This document shows, one piece after another, positions 17,232-26,802 of a stretch of DNA of 41,053 nt. This DNA is from Prasinococcaceae sp. CCMP 1430 (Eukaryota > Prasinodermophyta > Palmophyllophyceae > Prasinococcales > Prasinococcaceae). The notes beneath the pieces were generated by a model. It was not told the origin of the DNA and did no database searches. It worked only from the letters and a program-made list of their open reading frames with translations. Location: contig RQSC01001001.1 of assembly GCA_013416795.1 (NCBI GenBank), positions 2,501-43,553 on the forward strand. The letters run 5' to 3'. Position numbers and translations under genes: made by a program. Each line of letters opens with the position of its first letter. Within the stretch, counting starts at the first letter, position 1.

Positions 17232-19361
17232 ATGTTGCCGCTCGCCAGCGCCGAGGAGGAGGGCGTGGGCGTGTCCGGCGGCAACTGTGGGAGGGGCGGC
17301 GGCGGAGGACACGACGGTGCGGGCGATGCCCTGCTCAGCACAGGCGCGCGGCCGGGCCGCGAGCGGGGTGCCCGCCCCGGCGGCGACCGTCGCGCCCTGG
17401 CGCGCGGAACGGACCGTCCCGGCGCGCTGGCCGCGGCTGTACGCTTTGTGTCCGGCTGGTTGGCCGGCCTTCTCAACGCTGTGTTGCAGATGCTCGCGCT
17501 GGTGCCGCACGCAGTGTTTGCGGCGTTTGCGCTCTTGCAGGCTGTGCTGTACCCGTTGATCGAGGTCGTGCCGCCGCACGTGTGGTCAGCGATAGGTCAA
17601 GCGTTATTCAGGGTGGGCTACTTGGTGTACTTGACGCGCGTGGGCCAGTGGCTCCATGATTTCGGCGTGTGGCGCTGGCGGAGGCGGCCAGAGCAGCGGA
17701 AGAAGATGCATTCCGTCGCGGTCGTGCCAAATGCGCTCGCAACGTGCGACGTGGTTGTGGTGCCTATGCTCTCAGACAACTACTGCTACGTCGTGATCGA
17801 CCGTGCGACGCGCCAGGCGGCCCTTGTGGACGCGTCAGTGCCGTATGACGCACTGAAGGTCGCCACCACACGAGGCGCCGACGTGACCATGCAGCTGGTG
17901 ACGCACCGACACTGGGACCACGCGGGCGGCGTGCGACGCGTACGTGCCAAAGTTGGAACCGCCGCTCGGGTGGTCGCACCGCGCGGGGAGTGCGTCCCGC
18001 TGGCCGACACGCTGCTCGTGCATGGCGACAGGGTATCGCTCGGTGCAACGACGCTTGTGTGCATCGAGACGCCATGCCACACCCCGCATCACTGTGTGTA
18101 CGCAATCGTGCCGGCACCAGATGCGCCGCTCAGCGCAGCCGAATGCGTGTTCACGGGCGACGCACTCTTCTCCGGCGGCGTGGGCGCCTTCTTTCACGGC
18201 ACTGCGGCGGATTGCTATGCGTATACGCACGGTAAGCTCGACGTCCTGCCGGGCTCGTGCAAAGTCTTCTGCGGCCACGAATACACGCTCACGAATGCCC
18301 GCTTCGCGACGTGGCTCGAGACTACCAATGCGAGCGCCTCGGGGTGTTCGGCGCTGGGCATTCAAGAGAACCCGAGCAGTGCCCTTGGGGGCGGCGCGCT
18401 TGGTGTGAATGGTGCGGGCATCAACGGCGTACACGGGTGCGTCGCAAGTGGCGGCAGCAGCGGCAGCGGCTGCGGCAGCGGCGAGGCGAGCGAGGCAATG
18501 GCTTCAAATGACGCGGGCGGCGCTCAGGAGGCGTCTCAAGGCGCTCAGAAGGCTACAACCGGCGCGCAAGCTGCGCTGCGCCAGCCGGGCGGCATGATGG
18601 CCCAGCCTCGCCGGATGCTTCTGCGCGGCGGCGACAGGGCACCCGGTTCGAGCGTGCTCGTCGGTGATGATTCCAGCCCAGTCGCGAAGCGGCTCTCTTG
18701 GGTGGTGCGCCGGCGTGCGCTTGGGCTGACGACCATGCCCAGCACCATGCAAATCGAACGCGACACAAACCCCTTCCTGCGCGCGGATGACATGGACTTT
18801 CGTTCCATGGTAGCCGAGCGCCTCCAGAGTCTGCGCGAGGACTGGGCGGGCATCGACAGGGCTGTGGCCCGTGCCCGCCGCGAGTGCGAGCGCTGCGTGG
18901 AAGCTGGCAGTGCAGAGGGCGACAAGGCCACGTCTGCGGAATTGAGCCCCTTCCTCGCCCGCTCTGGCGTTGAGCTCACGCGGCAGCTGACGCTTTTGCT
19001 GTCCATCTACCGCAGCAGCCCGGAGTTTGCGGCGGCGCCCAAGGCGTGTTGCGAGGCGGGCGTGTGCGTGCGCCATCGCTCGTGTGCTGGCGTCGTGTGG
19101 TCACCCGACCGCCTGGCGGCGGCGATCGCGCAAACGCGGCAGGTGATGTTCAATGTGCAGATCCAACTGGCGCCGACGATGGCGGTCACCAACGGCATGC
19201 GTGCGAATGGCACTGGCGCCAGCGCTCGGGGCAGAGACGCGGGCGTGGCACAAGCGGTCATGGACGCGACGCGCAGCCCGCTCACTCCTCCGTTCGACCA
19301 CAGCGAGGAGCTGCCCCCGGAAGCTGTTGTGGTCGAGGTCGAAACAAATCACAGGTGTTGA
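17232..19361 (+). CDS. Membrane-anchored glyoxalase II (hydroxyacylglutathione hydrolase) with extended C-terminus
   Basis: 709 residues from ATG 17232, no intron. The N-terminal 150 residues hold a Gly-rich leader and two or three hydrophobic segments (VRFVSGWLAGLLNAVLQMLALV, split around 17425-17600), so the enzyme is probably membrane-bound. The metallo-beta-lactamase domain follows: VPMLSDNYCYVVID, zinc motif THRHWDHAGG, TPCHTPHHCVYAI, FTGDALFSGGVGAFFHGT and VFCGHEYTLTNARFA. These match glyoxalase II, which hydrolyses S-lactoylglutathione in methylglyoxal detoxification. The C-terminal signature TNPFLR is also present, but about 100 residues of Gly/Ser/Ala-rich filler separate it from GHEYT. 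After it come another 190 residues of unknown, partly helical sequence with CCEAGVCVRHRSC. The usual SGH after TPCHT is PHH; the zinc ligands are all kept. Confidence 0.85.
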   Translation: MLPLASAEEEGVGVSGGNCGRGGGGGHDGAGDALLSTGARPGRERGARPGGDRRALARGTDRPGALAAAVRFVSGWLAGLLNAVLQMLALVPHAVFAAFALLQAVLYPLIEVVPPHVWSAIGQALFRVGYLVYLTRVGQWLHDFGVWRWRRRPEQRKKMHSVAVVPNALATCDVVVVPMLSDNYCYVVIDRATRQAALVDASVPYDALKVATTRGADVTMQLVTHRHWDHAGGVRRVRAKVGTAARVVAPRGECVPLADTLLVHGDRVSLGATTLVCIETPCHTPHHCVYAIVPAPDAPLSAAECVFTGDALFSGGVGAFFHGTAADCYAYTHGKLDVLPGSCKVFCGHEYTLTNARFATWLETTNASASGCSALGIQENPSSALGGGALGVNGAGINGVHGCVASGGSSGSGCGSGEASEAMASNDAGGAQEASQGAQKATTGAQAALRQPGGMMAQPRRMLLRGGDRAPGSSVLVGDDSSPVAKRLSWVVRRRALGLTTMPSTMQIERDTNPFLRADDMDFRSMVAERLQSLREDWAGIDRAVARARRECERCVEAGSAEGDKATSAELSPFLARSGVELTRQLTLLLSIYRSSPEFAAAPKACCEAGVCVRHRSCAGVVWSPDRLAAAIAQTRQVMFNVQIQLAPTMAVTNGMRANGTGASARGRDAGVAQAVMDATRSPLTPPFDHSEELPPEAVVVEVETNHRC

Positions 19362-19445
19362 CACTACGTGGGTCACACGGCCTCGTCCACCATCATAATA
19401 CCAATACACCACTGAAAGACTTCATTACACGTCCTCGTGTGGATC

Positions 19446-20384
19446 TCATGCGAGCCGCGAGTAGGCATCGTCCTCGATACCGCCGTCCCTAAGTACCGCG
19501 AGCGCGAGCGCGAGCCCCGCCGCGGCGAGCGCCGCCAATGCTCCGCCAGCAGCAGCCGACGCCCCAGCCAGCCATGCGGCCAATCCTCCACCCGCAGCAA
19601 GGCATGCCATGCCCAGAAGCGAGCGCCGCTCGCCCTGCGCTGGCGGCAGCTCGTCAGCGCGCGCGCGGGGTGGCGCGTCGCGCGTGAAGACGAAGCGCGA
19701 GCCGCGCGAGCCCAGGCCGAGGCGAACTCTGGAGTCGCAGTACGGTGTGTAGAGCTCCACTTCACTCTCGGGGCCGAAGCGCAGCGAGAGCGGCCCCAGG
19801 CGCAGCCGTGGCCGCTCAAAGCGCACACGCACGCCATCGCGTGCGTACAGCGCGCCGTCGGCACTCGCGCGCAGCGCCGCGGACGCGGCGACCGCCGCAA
19901 ATGTGCCCTGCAGCGACACGAAGCCGCGCATCACGCCGAAGAGCGAAAACTCGACCTTGTTCGAGCACTCGGCGTCCCCCGGACCAATGCACTGAAACAG
20001 CCCGCGCGTGCGGAACAGCGCACGTCCGAGGCGGCCGGTGAAGCGCCCGCCCGCGGGGCTGCCCTTCTGCGCTCCCCCGACGCTCTGGTAGGCCACCGTG
20101 TAATCACCAAACACAGAGTCGCCCTGCGACCGCCCGCGTGCGAGCGTGCTCTCAGGCGCGCCCGCGCCGGCCGCCTCAAGCTGGTCTATGAGTGCGTCGG
20201 CTTCGGCCTTGCGCTCGGCGCTGAGGGTCCTGCCGCAGTCTGAGTCACGAACGATGGCGAGCAGCCTGTCGACGAGCTCCGCCGTGTCCACGGCCTCGGC
20301 GGAGGAGGCGCCGCCTCCGCCCTCGGCCGCCCCCGCCGCCGCCGCCGGCCCGCCCGCACAGCGACACGCCTGCACCAGCGTGCA
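19446..20384 (-). CDS. Plastid lipid-associated protein (PAP/fibrillin) family
   Basis: At least 309 residues. The PAP/fibrillin pattern is present: ERKAEADALIDQLEAAG (N-terminal helix), DYTVAYQSVGG, a series of beta strands, and the C-terminal block YTPYCDSRVRLGLGSRGSRFVFTRD, corresponding to the family's YLDEDLRISRGDRGNLFVL-type motif. Fibrillins bind plastid lipids and quinones in plastoglobules or thylakoids. After the lipocalin-like domain there is an unusual C-terminal hydrophobic hairpin (LLGMACLAAGGGLAAWLAG, then AALAAAGLALALAVL), which suggests membrane anchoring. The frame opens after TGA 20385-20387 without an ATG, and CTGGTGCAG at 20384-20376 looks like a splice acceptor. A first exon carrying the targeting peptide therefore probably lies upstream. 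Confidence 0.72.
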   Translation of the reverse strand, partial: CTLVQACRCAGGPAAAAGAAEGGGGASSAEAVDTAELVDRLLAIVRDSDCGRTLSAERKAEADALIDQLEAAGAGAPESTLARGRSQGDSVFGDYTVAYQSVGGAQKGSPAGGRFTGRLGRALFRTRGLFQCIGPGDAECSNKVEFSLFGVMRGFVSLQGTFAAVAASAALRASADGALYARDGVRVRFERPRLRLGPLSLRFGPESEVELYTPYCDSRVRLGLGSRGSRFVFTRDAPPRARADELPPAQGERRSLLGMACLAAGGGLAAWLAGASAAAGGALAALAAAGLALALAVLRDGGIEDDAYSRLA

Positions 20385-20387
20385 TCA

Positions 20388-20825
20388 TCCCGCCCCACCC
20401 CCCTGTCCCCGGCGTCGCCCGCAGCACCGAGCGCGCTCCCGCGTGCGCTCTGTGGGGCGAGCACACGCCCCCTTGCCCCGCCTCCTTATCCGTTCAGGAG
20501 GACTAGAGAGAGACTACAAAGTACTGCTTGCGAGATCCGCGCTCGCGTGCCTTGGGATGCATGGTGATTTTTGATGAGGGACTGTGGTGGAGTTGCGCAT
20601 GCACGTGCCATGCCTGCTCCCGCGACCGACTCGAATGCCCATCGGTCGAGAGCGGGTGCATTATTGGATTGCGAGCGCGCCGGAACATCGCGCCGCGTAC
20701 GCGCCGCGCCGCCCAGTCCTTTCGGGGGTGTCGCGCGCCTGCGCGTCGCCGTCGCCCGCGCGGGAATCGCGGACGCCACCAACCCAACAGGACGAGGACG
20801 ACAAAAAAAGTTGGCTGCGCGGCTG
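20388..20825. other. Region between fibrillin and orphan membrane gene
   Basis: Probably contains the unplaced first exon and promoter of the fibrillin gene and the 3' end of the membrane-protein transcript. No exon could be fixed with confidence. Confidence 0.35.
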
Positions 20826-22205
20826 CTACTGCACCTCCACGCGCACCTCCTTGGCGGCCGCCTCATCAATGTCGTCCATGTGGCCGCCCGCCGTGACGTA
20901 TTTGCCAGCGGTGCCCGCCGCTGTGACGACTTCTGGTGGCTTCGTCGCGTCCTCCGGTGGCGTGCGGCTGGCGTCTGCGAGATCGAGCTCCAAACGGAGG
21001 CTCCGACGCGCGCCCGAGGTCCGGCGTGCGCCCGACGACGTGCTGTCGTCGTCAGCCTGGCTGCCGTCGTCGGCCTGGACATCCGCATGCTGCGATTTGG
21101 CGATGCCACACGCTCGCCGTACCCGGTCGCAGCAATCAAAGAGTACGAGAGGGCCACAACAGATCAGAGTGGCGCATGTAGCCCACAGTTCGCTCAAACT
21201 CCAGTCGTTGCAGGCTGCTATCGCACCCAAGACGGCCAGGCCCCAGAGGATGAGGAAACATCCACCGCACGCATAGAAGCTGCGAGCGGCGTGCTCGTAG
21301 GACGCCTTCGAGCGGCCGAAGTGGAAGGCACAATCCGTCGAGTTGCCCGCCTGGTAGACCGGGTCGTCCACCGATCTGACCGTCACGTTGAGCGAGACGT
21401 CGAATGGCGGAACCATGTTTTCGCAATGTCTGTCGGCATCGCTCGGCTTGCTCTTGACTGAAGACGCCTGGACGAAGCGCGAGTTGCAGATGTCCACCAT
21501 CAGCGAGAGTATCTCCCCGCCTGGACTCACGCGCGCAGCCAGCGCGAGTTCCGTCAGAAAGCCACCGTTCGACAGGAACTTTGGAACCTGGCAGTCCGAC
21601 TTCCACAGCCTGCCCCAGACGCCGCACTCAGAGAAGACGGTTTCGGTGTCGCACAACGTAAAGGGCGCCGAGACCTTCTGTCCGCCCAGGGTCGCATTCA
21701 CGAAGCTTGAAGCCCCTCGAACCGCCGTCCTCACACCCAGCTTGTGCGCCTTGGGCAGCGCGCCCTCCGGAGACGCGAGCGCCGCACCTCGTCGCATGGG
21801 CGGTGGCACATCATCTCTCTCGTCCCGGTCGCAGCAGCGTTCGGTACCCCTTGCGGCAGCGCTCTCCGGTGGCAGCCAGGCGAGTGGCAGCGTCACATCC
21901 CGGGCAGTGGGCTCGGGTCCCGGAAGCTGTAGCGCGACGCTCTCGCCTTCCGGCCAGGACAGCTCGAAGCGCGCCGCACCCTGCCCGCCGAAATCATCCC
22001 AGTCCAACAGCGCGGCGCTGTATGTGCCCAGCGCGGTACTGCGCGAGTCCTCCGTGGCGAGCTGTGCACGGCGTCCGCCGGTGATGATCGCAAAGACGGC
22101 GCCGATTGGCACGCCCACATACACCGCGATCACGAGCGGCACGAGCGGATTGTGAGAGCAGAGCATGGACCCGGCGCAACACTCCATCACCTCTAGTGCC
22201 CCCAT
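20826..22205 (-). CDS. Orphan membrane protein with Cys-rich luminal domain
   Basis: 459 residues from ATG 22205, no intron. Membrane segments: one near the N-terminus (PLVPLVIAVYVGVPIGAVF, about residues 22-42) and two near residues 310-355 (CFLILWGLAVLGAIAAC and LWATCATLICCGPLVLF). Between them is a roughly 260-residue domain with a Cys pattern (TLCDTETVFSECGVW, SDCQV, DICNSRF, DRHCENM, STDCAFHFG) and potential N-glycosylation sites (NATL, NVTV, NSTD), as expected for a luminal or extracellular domain. The C-terminal cytosolic tail is acidic and Ser/Arg-rich. I recognise no family. The predicted topology places both ends on the same side only if all three segments span the membrane. Confidence 0.75.
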   Translation of the reverse strand: MGALEVMECCAGSMLCSHNPLVPLVIAVYVGVPIGAVFAIITGGRRAQLATEDSRSTALGTYSAALLDWDDFGGQGAARFELSWPEGESVALQLPGPEPTARDVTLPLAWLPPESAAARGTERCCDRDERDDVPPPMRRGAALASPEGALPKAHKLGVRTAVRGASSFVNATLGGQKVSAPFTLCDTETVFSECGVWGRLWKSDCQVPKFLSNGGFLTELALAARVSPGGEILSLMVDICNSRFVQASSVKSKPSDADRHCENMVPPFDVSLNVTVRSVDDPVYQAGNSTDCAFHFGRSKASYEHAARSFYACGGCFLILWGLAVLGAIAACNDWSLSELWATCATLICCGPLVLFDCCDRVRRACGIAKSQHADVQADDGSQADDDSTSSGARRTSGARRSLRLELDLADASRTPPEDATKPPEVVTAAGTAGKYVTAGGHMDDIDEAAAKEVRVEVQ

Positions 22206-23150
22206 GGCTGCTCTCGAGGATGCGAGCTCCTGAACGCCCCTCTAATGGCGAGCCGCAGTCAGTGCCTGCAGCACGGGAGCGCGCGCGCGCGCTTCTTGCG
22301 CGGATCACGGCCGCTTGGCGGTGCACGGGGCCCAGTTCCCCCCCTCCCCTCCTCCCCGCGCGCGCGCGCGGCGGTCAAGCGCCCTGGCGCACCCGCCGCT
22401 GCGCCTGCGCTCCCCTCCCCGGCCCCGGCCGCTCCGCTCCTGGCGCACCGCTCAGCTCCTGGCGCGCTGCCGGCGCGCCGCTGTCGCACCGCGCAGCGCA
22501 GAGCTGCGCCGCCGCTGCGCCGCCGCTGCGCCGCGCTGCGGCAGTGGCCTGCTCCACTGCGTCGCCGCCCCTCGGTGGGGGAACCGGCCCAACCGCCTCC
22601 TGCGCTGCTCTCTTGCTTGAGAGGCCAGCCGCAAGCCTCCAATGGGGTTCGGGATTTTGCACCTCAATCAAAGGCTCCAACCTAACGGGTTCGAGGTGGA
22701 GGCGGTGCCAATTCGGTGGTGCACATCGGACGCGTCCCCCGCGCGCGCGCGGGGGCGCGCGCCCGTTCGGACGAGCAAGCAAATCTAAGTCGACGAGTGC
22801 GGGTTCATCTGAGCGTGTGGGCGCGGCAGGGGAGGGGATGGGGGGCGTGCGGGGGGCCGGAGCGGCGGAGCGGCGACGGCGGGGAGGTGGGGAGTGGTGG
22901 GCGAGGCGTGTCGCACCTGTTGGCAGCGCGCGCGCCACACGGCCCGCGGGCCCTCGCGCGCCTTGCACGTGAGCGTGAGGGCCAGCGCCCGCGCGTGGCG
23001 GCGCCTCGCGCACCCGGCACCATCCGTGCGGCGAGGCCCGCAGAGGCGCCGGTGCGCCCCCCGTGAACGGGCCCACGAAGGTGTGCCCCGCGCGGGCTCT
23101 CCGTCGGGGACTCGCCAGCCAGCACGGAGTCTGGGGCGCCAGCGGCGCAT
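22206..23150. other. Divergent promoter region, extremely GC-rich
   Basis: 945 bases without a recognisable gene. It holds a tandem GCTGCGCCGCC-type repeat at about 22503-22545, two copies of GCTCCTGGCGC near 22435-22465, and one lower-GC pocket at 22620-22700. Long open frames exist on both strands, but they are low-complexity Ala/Arg/Pro products of GC richness. Confidence 0.45.
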
Positions 23151-24563
23151 ATGCACTCCTCGCGCTCGGATGGCCACCCGCTGAATCATGCCAGCGCGCC
23201 CTGCGCCGCGAACGCGGCGGCGGCCGGCGCGTCCTCACCGCCGGCGCGCTTCGACGCTGATGCCTACCGAGAGGTGAACGCGCTTTCGAGTTGCCCCAAG
23301 GGCCGCGTGTATACCGCCGTGCGCGTGGGTGAGCATGCGGGCGTGAGGAAGGAGCAGCTCGTGGTGGTAAAGGTGTACTACAAAGCGCACGCCGCCACGG
23401 ACGAGGCGCGCTTGGCAGTCCTGCGCGAAATCGCGTGCATGCGCAAGGCCACCGACGCGGGCGTACCCAACGTGCTAAGGCTCATCGACGCCGGTGAAGA
23501 CTCCCACAACTGGTACATCGTCACAAATTACACGCCGTGCCCTGAGGGCGACCTCTATGGATACCTCCACAACATGGGCTCGACCCCGTGGGCCGCGGAG
23601 GACGTCGTGGACGTTGTGCTCAGACCATTGCTCGCAGCGCTCGACGGCCTGCACAAACTTCACATCTGCCACAGGGACATCAAGGTGTGCATGAGCACGC
23701 GCTAGCGCAGGTGACCGTGCGCAAGATATTTCCGCGCTGACGAATTACGCCCGTACTACACACGCGCGTGCGCACGCGCCTTTACTTGCCAGCCCGAGAA
23801 CATCCTGCTCGCACCGCGACCATTGGACGAAGCAGCGCGCGCGCACCGAGGAAGCAGAGCAAGCGCGTTGAGCTCGCCGCTCGGCGCGGCAGCTGAGACA
23901 CACCATGCGGAGACGCACCACGCGCGCGCGCCGCGCGCCAGTCTCGAGGGGAACCTGTCGACGCGGCTCGACATCTGCGGTTTACTGGGGCTCGGAAAGG
24001 CACTGTCCGCTCACGGAGGCCCGTGGGTGCCCCGCGGGAGACAGGCTGCGTCCGTTGCGCTCAGTCTGGAGAAAAGCACCGAGGCCGGCACAAAAAGCGA
24101 GGCAGGCACATTTCCGCTGCATGTCCCGCGACGACGACGCAGTACGGAGTCGGATGCGCCCAGTCTGCGCTTCCGCAGGGCATTGCTCGCCGATCTCGGC
24201 ATGGCGATCGACGCGGATCGAGAGCCCGATGCATCGATTGGACGAGCAGGTACCCTGGAGTATCAGGCCCCTGAGGTGCTGGCTGGCGCAGAGATCGCAA
24301 GGCCTGGTGCACTCGACGTGTGGGCGTTGGGCGTCCTCGCATTCGAGCTCCTCGCGGGCGTGACCCCATTCGAGTCCACCAACGAGCCGCGCACCATGGG
24401 CAAGATTGCTTTCGTCGACTGCTTCGAGGACGCGTCACGCCGTGCGCGCATTCCCAAGGGGTCGTACGCGGAGGACTTCATCCAGAAGGCGCTGGCCAAA
24501 GACCCTGAGCAGCGGCCTACAGTGGCGGAGCTCCTAGCGCACCCATTTGTGGCACAGACGTAA
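23151..24563 (+). CDS. Ser/Thr protein kinase with large insertion before the DLG motif
   Basis: Exons 23151-23684 and 23793-24563; the intron 23685-23792 is GT-AG and splits CHRDIK from PENILL. 434 residues. Kinase motifs: VVVKVYY (catalytic Lys), ICHRDIKPENILL (catalytic loop), ALLADLGMAID (DLG in place of DFG), GTLEYQAPEVL (activation segment end) and DVWALGVLAFELLAGVTPFE, then KALAKDPEQRPTVAELLAHPFV. The overall look is Aurora/PLK/CAMK-like. The Gly-rich loop is degenerate (SSCPKGRVYTAV). About 120 residues lie between PENILL and DLG, where 10-12 is normal. Part may be an in-frame intron 24023-24178 (GTGGGT ... TTCCGCAG), which if removed leaves an insert of about 70. Substrate unknown. 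Confidence 0.82.
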
Positions 24564-25219
24564 TTTGTTCATGTACACTAGTTCCATTGCGCAACCGAGG
24601 CAGGTCGCCACGCGCGGCAGCTTTATTCGCGATGCTGCAGCACGCCGCACATAGACGGAGGACGGGGCGAGGCGGTGCCCCGAGCCCTGCACGCGTGTGC
24701 AGTGGTAAGCCACCGTGACCCGGTCCTGATCACTTTCCAAGAGACTTGAAGCGGTCGAACGTTCCAGCGCGTCTTCCTTTCCAAAAACAAAAAAATAACG
24801 CACATCAAATTGAATGAATTTCTTGGTGCATGACGCAGCATCAAACAAAATGGCGGCGGCGTGCGCGCATTTTGTTCACGCCGCCGCGTGCGACTGCCAC
24901 TCCGCACGCGCCAAGCCCCGCCCGTGCATGCCACCCTGTGCGCGCAGTGTGCAGCGCGCACTGCACAGAACGGGCGGCGCGTGCCGTGTGGCGGAAGTGC
25001 GGGACGGGCGGGCTGCAGGCAGCGCCGGCGATCGCTGCTGGCGCAAGAAACGCCTGTCGCTCCTTTCTTTTTTTTGCCAGAGAAAGAGCACGCACTCGGT
25101 CGGTGGTGGCCTACCAGTGCAGGGCTGCGTGATATCGCCACCAGTGCGTCTGCGCACCCGTGCGCGGAAGACAGTGGGCTTTCAGGAGGCTCCTTGGGAG
25201 TTGTGCCCCGCGCGGGGTC
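24564..25219. other. Intergenic region upstream of the RING gene
   Basis: No gene recognised. It contains an AT-rich stretch at 24778-24815 (A-runs, then ACATCAAATTGAATG, the reverse of the AATTTGAT-type motif) and a T-run near 25066-25075. A likely promoter for the HEI10-like gene. Confidence 0.4.
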
Positions 25220-26338
25220 ATGAAGTGCAACATTTGCCAAGCGATCATGGAGGTCGAGGCGGTGGTTGTTGACTGCGGACACGCGTTCTGTCGCAATTGC
25301 TTCAGCAAGACCATGGCGGACAGCTGCCCTGTCTGTCCCCATTGTGACACGCCGCTAGGTGATGACAACTACCACATGCGCCAGGTCATGCCCGATACGG
25401 CCGCCCTGCGCGGCGTCCGACCCGAGCGCGCCATTGCCATGTTCGGCGAAGCTTTGACTTTTTGGGACAATCAGCGCGGCCTCGAGGACCAGATGTCGGA
25501 GCGCAAGCACATGAAGACCGTCGAGGCGTACAAGGCGCGCGAGCAGCAGTACAAGGGGCGCCTTAAGCAGTACAAGGATGGCTTGCAGGATGCCAAGAAG
25601 GAGATACAACAAGCCACTCATCTCAACGAACAGCTCAAAGAGGACAACCAAGAGCTTCAAGCGCGCTTTGCCGAAGTGAATAAGCGCGCCGTGCGGCTCG
25701 AGGAGAGGCTTCGCCTCATTGAGCAGGGAGACCGCAGAGGCGCGCCCGACCACGGCGCAATGATCATGCGCGAGGAAATGCAGCAGGCTCGCCACAGACA
25801 GCCTCAGCACCAGCGTATCATGGGGGCGCATCACGAGATACATTTCAGCCCTTCCACCACCCTAGACGCGCCCGTCGGTGGTGGCCCGCAGCTCATGCTT
25901 GCATCTCGCGAGGCGCATCGCAGGGGCATCATCAGCGACGGTCCCCTCACACTTGCCCCGAACACGACCACGCCTGCGCAGAAGCAGCGCCTTCTTCTCA
26001 CCACCGAGGCCTACACGCCCGTGCGCGCGGCTCGCTCCTCGCCAGGAGGCAGGTTGCAGTATGCCCCAGGCAGTGCCGCGCACAGCGGCTTGTCTGCGGG
26101 CCACGTAGGATACGACAATTCACCGATGGCCCCTAGGGGCAATCTTCGCGGCACGGGCTCCCTCAACAATGGCGGGAACCGCTTCAAGTCACACGCGCAC
26201 ACGGGGGGCCGCTCATCGAGTGGCGGTTTCGGGCTTGCGCGCACGACGGCCCAGGGAGTGCCAACTCTCCGCTCGCCAGCGAGGGCAGCGCCGCGCAGAT
26301 CAATCGATGTGAGCTACAAGGCCCCGCGCTACAGCTGA
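25220..26338 (+). CDS. HEI10/ZIP3/RNF212-like meiotic RING protein
   Basis: 372 residues from ATG 25220, no intron. I choose this start because the RING begins at once: MKCNICQAIM, then CGHAFCRNCF and CPVCPHC supply the zinc ligands. A predicted coiled coil follows (residues about 85-180: MSERKHMKTVEAYKAREQQY, KEIQQATHLNEQLKEDNQEL). The rest is a low-complexity Ser/Gly/Arg/His-rich tail. An N-terminal RING beginning at residue 1-3, a central coiled coil and a disordered Ser-rich tail form the architecture of the Zip3/HEI10/RNF212 E3 ligases that mark meiotic crossover sites. This gene would then indicate a sexual cycle. RING-coiled-coil proteins of other kinds cannot be excluded. It ends convergently with the Rad7-like gene. 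Confidence 0.75.
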   Translation: MKCNICQAIMEVEAVVVDCGHAFCRNCFSKTMADSCPVCPHCDTPLGDDNYHMRQVMPDTAALRGVRPERAIAMFGEALTFWDNQRGLEDQMSERKHMKTVEAYKAREQQYKGRLKQYKDGLQDAKKEIQQATHLNEQLKEDNQELQARFAEVNKRAVRLEERLRLIEQGDRRGAPDHGAMIMREEMQQARHRQPQHQRIMGAHHEIHFSPSTTLDAPVGGGPQLMLASREAHRRGIISDGPLTLAPNTTTPAQKQRLLLTTEAYTPVRAARSSPGGRLQYAPGSAAHSGLSAGHVGYDNSPMAPRGNLRGTGSLNNGGNRFKSHAHTGGRSSSGGFGLARTTAQGVPTLRSPARAAPRRSIDVSYKAPRYS

Positions 26339-26802
26339 CGGAACTACCGAGCACGGGACTGTCGCCTCGCGGCTAGCGCCCTCAGCACATGCGTGCGTGT
26401 ACACTGCAGTGCACTCATGCGCACTCCTTCTGTGTCAGCGGGCTGACACGCAAAGTCGCAGGCACACATAGCTCGTACTTGCAAGCGAACTCGCGAATGG
26501 CGATTTTCAACCGGACTGACACCGCATTCACGGCCACAGCAACGCCCATGACATGGAGCAGCATCTACACTGTATTTCGTATCCCCTCTATTTCTATCCT
26601 GCATGCAATCTTCCAGTCACCCCAAGAACGAATGCAGCCGATCGATGTTTGCCACAGCTAGACTTGGGGCATGCACAGTAACATCTTCATTGTATGTACA
26701 CGGCGCTTGCCCTTGCGCATATCTTAGGCCAACTCGCGCTCAGCAGCGAGCACAGCGCAGCCACGCAAAACAAGCGAACGAAACGCAACAACGGGCATCT
26801 GC
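26339..26802. other. Convergent intergenic region
   Basis: Lower-GC 3' flanks of the HEI10-like and Rad7-like genes. Short palindrome CACTGCAGTG at about 26402-26411. No gene or structured RNA recognised. Confidence 0.4.

Noticed and set aside
22106-23238. Long open frames on both strands in the 22.2-23.2 kb gap
   Set aside because: Composition is Ala/Arg/Pro/Gly low complexity expected from GC-rich non-coding DNA; no motif or convincing start.
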